Shown: positions 44,563 to 52,799 of the stretch, in pieces | How the letters are laid out: every line of letters begins with the position of its first letter | Numbering within the stretch: the first letter of the stretch is position 1 | NCBI RefSeq assembly: GCF_051486985.1 | Contig: NZ_JAHVDV010000014.1 | Span: forward strand, 50,144-114,143 | DNA from: CBFFRJ01 sp051486985 | GTDB lineage: Bacteria; Pseudomonadota; Gammaproteobacteria; Enterobacterales; Enterobacteriaceae | Direction of reading: 5' to 3' | DNA: 64,000 nt | Notes under the pieces: model-generated | Told to the model about the DNA's origin: nothing | What the model saw: the letters and a program-made list of their open reading frames with translations, nothing else | Database searches by the model: none | Position numbers and translations under genes: made by a program

Positions 44563-45627
44563 ATGCGGATGACAATGCGGTGGTTTGGGCCAAAAGAAGA
44601 CAAAGTGTCCCTTGAGTACATCCGGCAGGTGCCGGGTGTGGAAGGGGTTGTCGGTGCGCTTTACGATGTACCGCCAGGTGAGTTGTGGCCCGTTGATAAA
44701 ATTGAAGCACTGGTGAATCAGGCGCATGCAGCCGGGCTGAAAATGGAAGTCATTGAAAGCGTGAATATCCACGATGACATCAAAATTGGCCTGCCCAGCC
44801 GCGACCGCTACATCGAAAACTACAAGCAAACCATCCGTAACCTGGCGCAGTATGGCGTAAAAGTCATTTGCTACAACTTCATGCCGGTCTTCGACTGGAT
44901 GAAAACCGACATGAACTATGTTCTGCCGGATGGTTCAGTGACGATGGCTTTTGAAAAGAAAGATATCGACAAGAGCCTGGAAGAGGTGGTCAGTGAAGTG
45001 CTGAGCAACGCCAACGGATTTGCGCTGCCAGGATGGGAGCCTGAACGACTGGCTCAGGTGCAGGAGTTATTCGCCAGCTATAAGGCGGTGGATGATGCGA
45101 AGCTGCGTGAAAACCTGGTCTACTTCCTGAAAGCGGTTATTCCAGTCTGTGAAGAGGTCGGAGTCAAAATGGCAATCCACCCGGACGATCCGCCGTACTC
45201 CATCTTCGGCCTGCCGCGGGTAGTGAAAAATCGTCAGGATCTGGACTGGCTGTGCAATGCCGTGGATTCACCCGCCAATGGGATCACCCTTTGTACCGGC
45301 TCCATCGCCGAGGATCCTGACAACAACGTCTATGAAATCCTCGCGGAGTTTAGCCGTCGTAAGCGCATCCATTTTGCCCATGTACGCAATATTAAGCTCA
45401 TCAAAGATAAAGATTTTTATGAGTGCGCTCACCCATCACAATACGGTTCGTTAGACATGTACAAAGTAATGCAGTCGCTGCATGACAATGGTTTTGATGG
45501 TTATATCCGCCCCGATCACGGGCGTTTTATCTGGGGAGAAACTGGCCGTCCGGGCTATGGCTTATACGATCGGGCACTGGGCGTGACCTATCTGCTTGGC
45601 CTGTGGGAAGCCCTGCAAAAACGGTAA
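44563..45627 (+). CDS. uxuA: Mannonate dehydratase, short-form UxuA
   Basis: 354 residues from MRMTMRWFGPKEDKVSLEYIRQVPG, a typical UxuA opening; shorter than E. coli UxuA (394) and closer in length to the forms common in Firmicutes. Conserved ICYNFMPVFDWMKTDM, AIHPDDPPYSIFGLPR (His/Asp metal ligands), TLCTGSI, HVRNI and IRPDHGR. Dehydrates D-mannonate to 2-keto-3-deoxygluconate. GAGG lies before the ATG; the frame opens ten codons earlier without support. Divergent from uxaC. Confidence 0.92.
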   Translation: MRMTMRWFGPKEDKVSLEYIRQVPGVEGVVGALYDVPPGELWPVDKIEALVNQAHAAGLKMEVIESVNIHDDIKIGLPSRDRYIENYKQTIRNLAQYGVKVICYNFMPVFDWMKTDMNYVLPDGSVTMAFEKKDIDKSLEEVVSEVLSNANGFALPGWEPERLAQVQELFASYKAVDDAKLRENLVYFLKAVIPVCEEVGVKMAIHPDDPPYSIFGLPRVVKNRQDLDWLCNAVDSPANGITLCTGSIAEDPDNNVYEILAEFSRRKRIHFAHVRNIKLIKDKDFYECAHPSQYGSLDMYKVMQSLHDNGFDGYIRPDHGRFIWGETGRPGYGLYDRALGVTYLLGLWEALQKR

Positions 45628-45636
45628 CAGACGTTG

Positions 45637-45665
45637 AATGCTGGCGATACATTTTCGCCAGCATT
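45637..45665 (+). terminator. Hairpin after uxuA
   Basis: AATGCTGGCGA and TCGCCAGCATT form a perfect 11-base inverted repeat ten bases after the stop codon. It has no T-run, so it may protect the 3' end or act with Rho. Confidence 0.55.
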
Positions 45666-45813
45666 ATCGCCTGACTAATGACTTATTCCGTTCTACCTCC
45701 TCTCTACCCCTCTTGTTGTACTAAGCCTTTTGTCGTTCCCATTATCTGCTTAAAGTAGTATTTTGTTTGCAACATAACGTTTCTCCCGACACACATTCCT
45801 ACGAGGATGAAAC

Positions 45814-46146
45814 ATGCAACGCATTGTTATACCTACGAATTATGTACACGTCCGCACCACACCCTTATGGACAAACGAAACAGCTCCGGCCTCCATCTGG
45901 CAACGTCATCTTGATGCAGGCACCCGTCAGGGCGTTTTTCCGCGCCTGAGCGTGATGCAGGGCACGATTCGGTACTACGGTTATGCCGATGAGACCAGCC
46001 CGGAGCCTGTTGAAACATTAACAATCGAAGCCGGGCAGTTCGGTGTTTTCCCGGCAGAAGTCTGGCATCGCATCGAAGCCCTGACGGACGATACGGTGTT
46101 TAACGTCGATTTTTGGGTTGATCCCAAAATTTTGATTGAAGGATGA
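45814..46146 (+). CDS. YeaR-like cupin (DUF1971)
   Basis: 110 residues close to E. coli YeaR: PTNYVHVRTTPLW, APASIWQRHLDAGTRQGVFPRLSVMQGTIRYYGYADE, then IEAGQFGVFPAEVWHRIEALTDDTVFNVDFWV. A small cupin with a His in WHRIE. In E. coli yeaR-yoaG is induced by nitrate, nitrite and NO (NarL, NsrR) at a distant locus. A NarL-like heptamer TACCCCT occurs upstream at 45705, but its partner is poor. The next gene is YoaG-like, so the pair is conserved. Confidence 0.82.
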   Translation: MQRIVIPTNYVHVRTTPLWTNETAPASIWQRHLDAGTRQGVFPRLSVMQGTIRYYGYADETSPEPVETLTIEAGQFGVFPAEVWHRIEALTDDTVFNVDFWVDPKILIEG

Positions 46147-46157
46147 GGGAGAAAAAA

Positions 46158-46496
46158 ATGACCACTGAAAATCTGGGCTATGCCTTAGCCGTAACCAACC
46201 GCAGTAATGGCGAAACCCATGAAAAAATCTGGTTGAAGCCGATGGCGCTGTATGTGCCCGATGTTGCCGTCGGGGCGGTCAACGCGCTCCTGGAACAGCT
46301 GACAGATAAAAGCGAAAGTGAAAAAGGTTTTGTGCTGACCGTGACAAACAAAAACAACGGCGTTTCTGTTGATAAAGACCAGCTCAGCCTGGCAAAGCTG
46401 AACGATCCAACCTTTGCTGCTGATGCCGTGAAGGACTTGATCAACATCGTGCGTGGCTATGAGTCCGACGAAGAGACCAACGTCTGCGGCTGGTAA
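46158..46496 (+). CDS. YoaG-like protein with duplicated DUF1869 domain
   Basis: 112 residues from MTTENLG, with GAGGGAG upstream (an ATG at 46143 overlaps the yeaR-like stop). Two copies of the YoaG fold stand in tandem: GYALAVTNRSNGE...VGAVNALLEQL (~7-48) and GFVLTVTNKNNGVSVD...AVKDLINIVRGYESDEETNVCGW (~60-112). E. coli YoaG, as I recall it, is a single ~60-residue unit that dimerises. This protein looks like a covalently linked dimer whose first half has lost the DVCGW tail. Confidence 0.78.
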   Translation: MTTENLGYALAVTNRSNGETHEKIWLKPMALYVPDVAVGAVNALLEQLTDKSESEKGFVLTVTNKNNGVSVDKDQLSLAKLNDPTFAADAVKDLINIVRGYESDEETNVCGW

Positions 46497-46550
46497 GTCA
46501 CGGCGGAACGTGACAAGCCTGGCCACCCCACAGGGCTGACCGGGCGTATG

Positions 46551-47408
46551 TTAGCTGGCCGGGGTGTGATTCTTGCGATAGCGCAACGGCGTCTCGCCAA
46601 TCCCCTTTTTAAAGGCGCTGATAAAGTAGGTCACATCGGAAAAGCCGCTTTCGCTGGCAATGTCGCGAATGCTGCGGGTGCTGTGTAACAGCAGTTCGCA
46701 GGCTTTTCGTAAGCGCAACGTGTTTAAGTACTGGTGGACAGGCTCGCCGGTTTCGAAATGGAAACGACGGGAAACATAACTGCGTGACTTTCCAAGGTCG
46801 GCAGCCAGCTGATTCAGACTAAACTTGCGCTGATAATTCTCCTCCAGCCAGAACATCACCGGTGTGGCGATGCCGGTCTGCGTTTCCGGCATCGTTTCCT
46901 GCTCTTCAGGTAGCATATTGAGCAAAGTGAGCAGCAGGCAGGCGACCTGCTCAGCGGTCAGCCGTGCCAGCGTCGCCATCCGGGCGTAGTCGCTGAACAG
47001 ATGGTCGATGTGCGCATGAATGGCCGCAGCATCCATCACCACGGCTGCGCCACCGCGCGCGGAAAGACGCTGTAATCGCCGCTGATTATGCGGAAAATCA
47101 CGAAACAGCTTCAGTACCGCATGCTGGTCGACATGAATGATGGTTCGCCGGTAGCTGTTCTGCGCCTGTTCATCAACCATCACTTTATGCAGCGTAAACG
47201 GCGGGAAAAAAAAGAGCCTGCCGGGGCGCATGGTGTACTGGCGATTATCCACAATCACCACGCCAAACCCTTCCTCGACATACAACACTTCTAAACACTG
47301 ATGCCAGTGATGGTAGCGCACCGTATTGGCAAAAAGACGGCTGAACGACACTACCGTATCGTTGAGGGTGATGAGCTCCAGACGTTCTGCATGCCAGCGG
47401 TCACTCAT
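46551..47408 (-). CDS. AraC-family transcriptional regulator
   Basis: 285 residues. N-terminal cupin-type sugar-sensing domain (HHWHQCLEVLYVEEGFGVVIVDNRQYTMRPGRLFFFPPFTLH) and a C-terminal double HTH at ~185-282 (SLNQLAADLGKSRSYVSRRFHFETGEPVHQYLNTLRL; RSIRDIASESGFSDVTYFISAFKKGIGETPLRYR). Divergent from the DUF2264-MFS-GH88 operon across 164 bp, so it most likely activates that operon when its oligosaccharide or a breakdown product is bound. Confidence 0.88.
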   Translation of the reverse strand: MSDRWHAERLELITLNDTVVSFSRLFANTVRYHHWHQCLEVLYVEEGFGVVIVDNRQYTMRPGRLFFFPPFTLHKVMVDEQAQNSYRRTIIHVDQHAVLKLFRDFPHNQRRLQRLSARGGAAVVMDAAAIHAHIDHLFSDYARMATLARLTAEQVACLLLTLLNMLPEEQETMPETQTGIATPVMFWLEENYQRKFSLNQLAADLGKSRSYVSRRFHFETGEPVHQYLNTLRLRKACELLLHSTRSIRDIASESGFSDVTYFISAFKKGIGETPLRYRKNHTPAS

Positions 47409-47501
47409 GGTGCAACAGATCTCAATTTTTATCGCAATAGCGAACGTTATAAACCACCATTTTAAATTTTCTCAACACGGGGTTTAAACAAAGCTCATCA
47501 G

Positions 47502-47517
47502 TGTGACCGGGGTAACA
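47502..47517 (+). promoter_or_regulatory. Candidate CRP site upstream of the DUF2264-MFS-GH88 operon
   Basis: TGTGA-CCGGGG-TAACA matches nine of ten half-site bases and stands ~56-71 bases before the DUF2264 ATG in the araC/DUF2264 divergent region. Catabolite control is a reasonable inference. Confidence 0.5.
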
Positions 47518-47572
47518 TTTCTACACAGTGTCGGTTCACTATTCTTTAGCCACTTATCAGGGGAGTGAACCG

Positions 47573-49411
47573 ATGCCGATGCCCGACGAAAAAAAATCAA
47601 TTTCATTGTCTTCCCGGCAGGATGTCGTGGCGGAACTGACGACAATGTTAAACGCGCTGGATATCGCGTTTCCTGCGGGCCGTTCAGGATTCTCGCTCGG
47701 TGAAACCCAGGCGCATTACGGGGCAAAAATTGCAGAGATGGAAGGGTTGTCGCGGGCAATGTGGGGGCTGTTCCCGCTGCTGGCCGGTGGGGATGCAACG
47801 CCGCTTGCCGACAAATACTTCGCCGCGCTGAAGCAGGGAACCGATCCTGAAAGTCGCGAATACTGGGGCGAGACTGGCCCCTACGACCAGCGGCTGGTGG
47901 AGATGGCAGCCTGGGGACTGGGGCTGGCGCTGCTCCAGGGAGAGTGTCTGGCCGGTTTCAGCCCGCGTGAGCGCGACAACCTGCACCGCTGGCTGAATCA
48001 AATCACCGATGCACAGATGCCCGACAGTAACTGGAATTATTTCGCGATTCTGGTGCAGCTGGGCTTTAAGCGTGCGGGGCTACCCTGGGATAAGCAGGCT
48101 ATCGATCGCCGCTTTACGCTGATGGAAGCCTACTATCTGGGAGACGGCTGGTATTCCGACGGTCCTGGTCGTCCAAAAGACTATTACATCTCGATGGCCT
48201 TTCATTTTTATGGCCTGATTTATGCCACCCTCAACGGGGAAGATGACCCGGAGCGCGCCGCGGTGCTGCGCGAACGTGCGGTGCAGTTCGCCGATGATTT
48301 TATCTATATGTCTGCCGCCGACGGCGAATCCATCCCCTTTGGTCGCAGTCTGACTTACCGGTTTGCAATGGTGGCGTTCTGGAGCTCGGTGGCCTGGTCT
48401 GCACTACCGGTGCTCACGCCTGGTATCGTGAAAGGCATTATTCTGCGCCATCTTCGCTGGTGGCTGTCACAACCCATTTTTGACCGTGACGGCGTGCTGA
48501 CGCTTGGGTTTGCATACCCCAACCTGGCGATGTGTGAGGACTACAACTCGCCCGGTTCGCCTTACTGGGCGTTGAAGGTATTTTTAATTCTGGCGTTGCC
48601 AGCGCATCACGCTTTCTGGCAGGCCGAAGAGGCGCCGCTGCCGACGCTGGCTTCGCACCGTGCTATTGCTCATGCGCAGCAGATTCTGGTGCATTCCGCC
48701 GGGTCCCGCCATGTCTACATGCTGACTTCCGGTCAGCTTGAGCTGAATAACTACGTCAATACCGAGGCAAAATACACCAAATTTGCCTACTCCAGCCGCT
48801 TTGGTTTCACCATTGAGCGCGGGCGCTACGGTATTAAGCACGCGGCATGTGACTCTATGTTGCTGCTGAGCGAGGGTGACAACTATTTTCGTGGGCGTCG
48901 GGCCTGTGACGAGGTGGTGGTGCAGGATAACCACATCTTCTCTCGCTGGTCGCCGTGGCGTGATGTACAGATCGCGACCTGGCTTATCCCCTGTGGGGAG
49001 TGGCATCTGCGGGTACACCGCATCCGCACGGCGCGTGAACTGCACAGCGTGGAGGGCGGTTTTGCCGTGATGAAGGCCCCTCTGCGGCCGCTTGCGCAGG
49101 GGACGCAGAGGGGCGGGCTTGTGCAGGCTGCCAATGGGGTGAGTGCGATTGTCGATCTCTCACCGCTGCGTGTGCGCGAAGCCGATTGTGTGGTAACCCC
49201 ACCTAATAGCAGCGTCATGTTTGCTGAGTGTGCGACCATCCCCATGCTACATAACATCCTGCCAGTCGGGGAACACTGGCTGGCCTGCGCAGTGCAGGCC
49301 AGTTTAAGCTCACATGATTTTTATTCTGTTGTACCGGAATTAACCATTGAGCCCGAAGGGATTCGGGTGAAGAGTAAAGAGCACAATACAATAATAACCT
49401 TTGCGCATTAA
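47573..49411 (+). CDS. DUF2264 (PF10022) protein, probable glycoside hydrolase of the glucuronide island
   Basis: 612 residues from the ATG at 47573, which has GGGGAG eight bases upstream; the frame opens 15 codons earlier without a ribosome site. The N-terminal ~380 residues look like an (alpha/alpha)n barrel (ALLQGECLAGFSPRERDNLHRWLNQI, DSNWNYFAILVQLGFKRAGL, DGWYSDGPGRPKDYYISMAFHFYGLIYA) and the rest is beta-rich. No signal peptide, so cytoplasmic. I recall DUF2264 proteins among CAZy GH154 beta-glucuronidases; that is memory, not a search. It would cut imported glucuronides before UxaC. First gene of the operon with the symporter and GH88. Confidence 0.78.
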   Translation: MPMPDEKKSISLSSRQDVVAELTTMLNALDIAFPAGRSGFSLGETQAHYGAKIAEMEGLSRAMWGLFPLLAGGDATPLADKYFAALKQGTDPESREYWGETGPYDQRLVEMAAWGLGLALLQGECLAGFSPRERDNLHRWLNQITDAQMPDSNWNYFAILVQLGFKRAGLPWDKQAIDRRFTLMEAYYLGDGWYSDGPGRPKDYYISMAFHFYGLIYATLNGEDDPERAAVLRERAVQFADDFIYMSAADGESIPFGRSLTYRFAMVAFWSSVAWSALPVLTPGIVKGIILRHLRWWLSQPIFDRDGVLTLGFAYPNLAMCEDYNSPGSPYWALKVFLILALPAHHAFWQAEEAPLPTLASHRAIAHAQQILVHSAGSRHVYMLTSGQLELNNYVNTEAKYTKFAYSSRFGFTIERGRYGIKHAACDSMLLLSEGDNYFRGRRACDEVVVQDNHIFSRWSPWRDVQIATWLIPCGEWHLRVHRIRTARELHSVEGGFAVMKAPLRPLAQGTQRGGLVQAANGVSAIVDLSPLRVREADCVVTPPNSSVMFAECATIPMLHNILPVGEHWLACAVQASLSSHDFYSVVPELTIEPEGIRVKSKEHNTIITFAH

Positions 49412-49489
49412 TCCGCGCGGCCAGAACAATAACAGAAATATTTTCGTCATTCGCAATCTCTGAACGCTACACGATTTGTCGAGGATAGT

Positions 49490-50758
49490 ATGGAAAAATC
49501 AGCCATCAACACCCGGACTGAATATTACAAAATCAGTTCATTTATCTTTCTCTATTTTTTTACCTGGTCAGCAAGTATCGGTTTGTTAGCCATCTGGCTT
49601 GGACAAAAAGCCAATCTGAGTGGCACGGTTATCGGTACGGTATTTGCTGTTAATGGTATTTTCTCAGTAATTCTGAAACCGATTTACGGTTATATTCTTG
49701 ATAAAATCGGAATGAGTAAATACCTGCTCTATTTTGTCGTGTTAATGTCGGCCTTAATGGCACCGTTCTTTATTTATGTGTATCAGCCGTTATTGCTGAC
49801 GAATACCATGATGGGAATTATTGTCGGGGCCATTTATTTAAGCTTTGCCTGGTATGCCGGGGTGGCGGCCTGCGAATCTTACAGTGACCGCTATAGCCGT
49901 TTAAACAGCATGGAGTTTGGGCAGATCCGCATGTGGGGATCGCTGGGCTGGGCCGTGGCGTCCTCTTTCTCCGGCCTGCTGTTTAACATTTCACCGGCGT
50001 GGAACTTCATCATGGGTAGCGTGGCATCGGTGGTGATGTTTATTGTGCTGCTGAGCCTGAAGGTGAACGTCAATGCGGCTAACGCCAGCGAGGTGTTGAC
50101 CAAAGAGAAGATTGTGCCTGCGGACGTTTACGCGCTGTTGCGTAACCGCAAATTCTGGGCATTCTGCCTCTATGTTGCTGGCGTGGCATGGATGATGTTT
50201 ATCGCCGAGCAGCAGTTCTCGCGCTATTTCGTCACCTTCTTTGACGATGTGCATCAGGGGAATGCGGTATTTGGCTACCTGGGCACCGTGCAGTCCGGGA
50301 TGGAATTTATCATGTATATGGTAATTCCACTGGTGGTGAATTATATCGGCGCTAAACGTGGTCTGTTAATTGTGGGGATGGTAGTCGGAGCGCGGCTGAT
50401 TATATCCGGCCTCTGTGATTCTCATTTATTAATTTCCGTGCTGAAGCCGCTGTACGGTCTGGAAATCTGTCTGCTGCTGGTCTCGGTATTTAAATACATT
50501 GCAGAGCATTTTGATAAGCGTGTTAATGCAACCATGTATTTATTGGGTTATCAGGCGATGTTGTATGTAGGTAATGTGGTGGTCTCTTCTCCCGCCGGCT
50601 TACTCTATGACCGCATCGGTTTTGAAAATACCTACATTATTATGGGCGCGACGGCACTGACCTTTACCTTGATATCCGCATGGACCCTCTCGGCCTGCCA
50701 GAGCAAATGGCGTCAGCGTGCACCGCTGGATATAGCAGGCAATCATCTTTCGCGTTAA
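49490..50758 (+). CDS. Oligosaccharide:H+ symporter of the LacY/RafB type (MFS)
   Basis: 422 residues, 12 predicted membrane segments. The N-terminus (YYKISSFIFLYFFTWSASIGLLAIWLGQ) and the TM2-TM3 loop (GTVIGTVFAVNGIFSVILKPIYGYILDKIG) follow the LacY/CscB/RafB pattern, with EFGQIRMWGSLGWA in TM5. GAGGATAGT gives a ribosome site. Between DUF2264 and GH88, it probably imports glucuronic-acid-containing di- or oligosaccharides. Confidence 0.85.
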   Translation: MEKSAINTRTEYYKISSFIFLYFFTWSASIGLLAIWLGQKANLSGTVIGTVFAVNGIFSVILKPIYGYILDKIGMSKYLLYFVVLMSALMAPFFIYVYQPLLLTNTMMGIIVGAIYLSFAWYAGVAACESYSDRYSRLNSMEFGQIRMWGSLGWAVASSFSGLLFNISPAWNFIMGSVASVVMFIVLLSLKVNVNAANASEVLTKEKIVPADVYALLRNRKFWAFCLYVAGVAWMMFIAEQQFSRYFVTFFDDVHQGNAVFGYLGTVQSGMEFIMYMVIPLVVNYIGAKRGLLIVGMVVGARLIISGLCDSHLLISVLKPLYGLEICLLLVSVFKYIAEHFDKRVNATMYLLGYQAMLYVGNVVVSSPAGLLYDRIGFENTYIIMGATALTFTLISAWTLSACQSKWRQRAPLDIAGNHLSR

Positions 50759-50792
50759 TACCGGGTATTTTTTTAAAAGAAGGAACCGAACT

Positions 50793-51983
50793 ATGTTAAG
50801 TAAAATCGTTGAGGAACCGTTACGGGAGTGTCCAGGTGCGCCGGTTGACCGGCAGCGATTTGCAGATGAACTGGACAGCGCACGGCAGCATACCCTCGAA
50901 CTGATTCGTCGTCATTTAACGCAGTTCGGTGAGAAGTTTCCCGCTGAAACCTGTGTAAACGGCTACTACCCGCTCACCGAAAATGTGGAGTGGACGACCA
51001 GTTTCTGGACCGGGCAGTTATGGCTTGCCTGGGAGATGACCGGGGATGAGGTTTTTCGCGAGCTGGCGGAAAAAAATGTGCGCTCATTTGGCCTGCGCAT
51101 TGCGGGACGTCTTGACACAAACACTCATGATTTGGGGTTCCTGTACACCCTCTCGTGCGTGTCGGCCTGGCGACTGACCGGTCATCGCGAGGCACGCGGC
51201 TTTGCCCTGCAGGCGGCAGAAGCGCTGCTCGAACGCTTTCACCAGAAGGCGCAGATCATTCAGGCATGGGGGGATCTTCGCGACCCGGAGCAGGCCGGGC
51301 GTATGATCATTGACTGTAATATGAACCTGCCGCTGCTCTACTGGGCAAGTGAGCAGACCGGCGATCCGCGTTTTGCTAAAGCGGCGCAGGCGCATGTGAA
51401 TCAGGCGGCGACCTATTTAATACGCGAGGATGCTTCCACTTTTCACACCTACTATATGGATGTGAAAACAGGCGCGCCGCGTTATGGCAACACCCAGCAG
51501 GGCTATGCGGATGACTCCTGCTGGTCGCGCGGCCAGGCGTGGGGGATTTACGGCTTCCTTCTGAGTTTCATCTACACCGGCGACAACGAGATGGTCGCGC
51601 TTTCGAAAAGGCTGGCTAATTACTTCCTGAACCGCCTGCCGGAAGATGCTGTCTGTCACTGGGATCTGGCGCTGGTGGAGACCGACGCGCTGCGGGACTC
51701 CTCGTCGGCGGCGATTGCTGTCTGCGGGCTGCTTGAGCTTATCAAGCATCTGCCGGTCACCGATCCGGATCGTGAGCGCTATCAGCACTGGGCGATGCGC
51801 ATTATGTCGTCGCTGGGTAAGCACTATCTGGCGGGTAAAAATGAGCCTACCAACGGGCTACTCAAGCACTCGGTCTACCATCTTGCGAGCGACAAAGGCG
51901 TGGATGAATGCTGCAGCTGGGGAGATTATTTTTACGTCGAGGCGCTGATGCGGTTTAGCCAGAGCTGGAAGCTGTACTGGTAG
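50793..51983 (+). CDS. Unsaturated glucuronyl hydrolase, GH88 family
   Basis: 396 residues with the family's (alpha/alpha)6 signatures: WTTSFWTGQLWLAWE, NTHDLGFLY with Asp113, MIIDCNMNLPLLYWA with Asp174 (the pair that corresponds to the catalytic Asp residues of Bacillus UGL), GYADDSCWSRGQAWGIYGF, and DSSSAAI. No signal peptide. GH88 enzymes hydrate the C4=C5 bond of unsaturated uronic acid at the non-reducing end of lyase products, releasing the keto-uronate. A good AAGGA precedes the ATG. Last gene of the operon. Confidence 0.92.
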   Translation: MLSKIVEEPLRECPGAPVDRQRFADELDSARQHTLELIRRHLTQFGEKFPAETCVNGYYPLTENVEWTTSFWTGQLWLAWEMTGDEVFRELAEKNVRSFGLRIAGRLDTNTHDLGFLYTLSCVSAWRLTGHREARGFALQAAEALLERFHQKAQIIQAWGDLRDPEQAGRMIIDCNMNLPLLYWASEQTGDPRFAKAAQAHVNQAATYLIREDASTFHTYYMDVKTGAPRYGNTQQGYADDSCWSRGQAWGIYGFLLSFIYTGDNEMVALSKRLANYFLNRLPEDAVCHWDLALVETDALRDSSSAAIAVCGLLELIKHLPVTDPDRERYQHWAMRIMSSLGKHYLAGKNEPTNGLLKHSVYHLASDKGVDECCSWGDYFYVEALMRFSQSWKLYW

Positions 51984-52018
51984 CGTGCTGTCGCCCTACG
52001 GACTTAAAAATCGCCACA

Positions 52019-52079
52019 AAAAAATGCGAGCACGTCAGGTTCCCTCTCCCCTTTGGGGAGAGGGTCAGGGTGAGGGGAA
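52019..52079 (+). repeat. REP-like palindromic repeat
   Basis: AAAAAAATGCGAGCAC, a short spacer, then CCCTCTCCCC-TTT-GGGGAGAGGG and TCAGGGTGAGGGG. The same unit recurs at 60961-61024 and, inverted and partial, at 60833-60866. Intergenic, non-coding; possibly forms a stem at the 3' end of the GH88 mRNA. The stretch 51984-52454 has no gene. Confidence 0.8.
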
Positions 52080-52084
52080 CATGC

Positions 52085-52379
52085 GGCTCTGAGGGCATTC
52101 CGTTCACCTTATGTTTCTTGCTTCTCTGTCACGCCAGAACCCGTGAACGTGCCAGGGTGGTTCACCGCCACCACCCTGGCGACCCGGGCTCCCGGCAAGG
52201 AAAATCGCCGCTTCGCGGTCCACGACGCTTAATCCTTCAGGCTTATCGGGGACGGGCGAAGGTAACATCCCTGTAAAGTCGCCCTCGCCGCGCATCCCTG
52301 CGCGGCGCCCCGGCCTTGCGGATACGCGTCGTCGATTTTCAGCCGGACCCTGTCATCGCGGTGACTGTTCTATTCTCAT
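52085..52379 (-). repeat. Long dispersed repeat, copy A (inverted relative to copy B)
   Basis: Its reverse complement matches 63471-63835 block by block: GTCACCGCGATGAC, CGGCTGAAAATCGACGACGC, GTATCCGCAAGGCCGGGGCG, CCTTCGCCCGTCCCCGATAA, GCCGGGAGCCCGGGT, GGCACGTTCACGGGTTCTG and ACATAAGGTGAACGGAAT. About 75 bases present in copy B are missing here. Open frames inside it are not supported as genes. Confidence 0.88.
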
Positions 52380-52454
52380 GGCGCAATGTTGTCGCTGCAA
52401 AAACATATTACTGGGGATCCCGCAGCCCAGTGGGAGAGCGTTGAACGCAGAGGA

Positions 52455-52769
52455 TTAAACCCCTTGCTCCAGAATGCGAATATGGGTTTCCAGCACGTCG
52501 CCTTTCACCGCTTCGCTCCAGGCTTTCATGTGCGCAGTGGCAAGGTGCGCTTCCAGATGGGCGACCGTTTCCCACTGCTCAACCATCACAATGGAATCAG
52601 GTGCGGCGGTCTGGAAACTGACGCCAGCGGCGTGGTCAACCCAGGGGGCATAACCGTGGCAACCCTCTTCCTGCAGTACGGTGGGGATAATTTCGGCAAA
52701 TCTTTCAAGTACGGCCTGGCGATGGTGCAGCCCCGGACGGGTGCGAATTTCAGCAATCACTGTCAACAT
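52455..52769 (-). CDS. ygiN: Quinol monooxygenase YgiN
   Basis: 104 residues, ABM fold: MLTVIAEIRTRPGLHHRQAVLERF, CHGYAPWVDHAAG, VEQWETVAHLEAHLATAHM. Oxidises menadiol to menadione and works with MdaB as a quinone redox cycle. Operon with mdaB, whose stop lies 30 bp upstream of this start. Confidence 0.95.
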   Translation of the reverse strand: MLTVIAEIRTRPGLHHRQAVLERFAEIIPTVLQEEGCHGYAPWVDHAAGVSFQTAAPDSIVMVEQWETVAHLEAHLATAHMKAWSEAVKGDVLETHIRILEQGV

Positions 52770-52799
52770 GGTTAACTCCTTCTAAGTCCAGTCTCTCAG

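Noticed and set aside
45691..45711. NarL heptamer pair upstream of the yeaR-like gene
   Set aside because: TACCCCT fits, but the second heptamer is imperfect and the spacing and orientation do not match the usual 7-2-7 arrangement, so it was not listed as a site.
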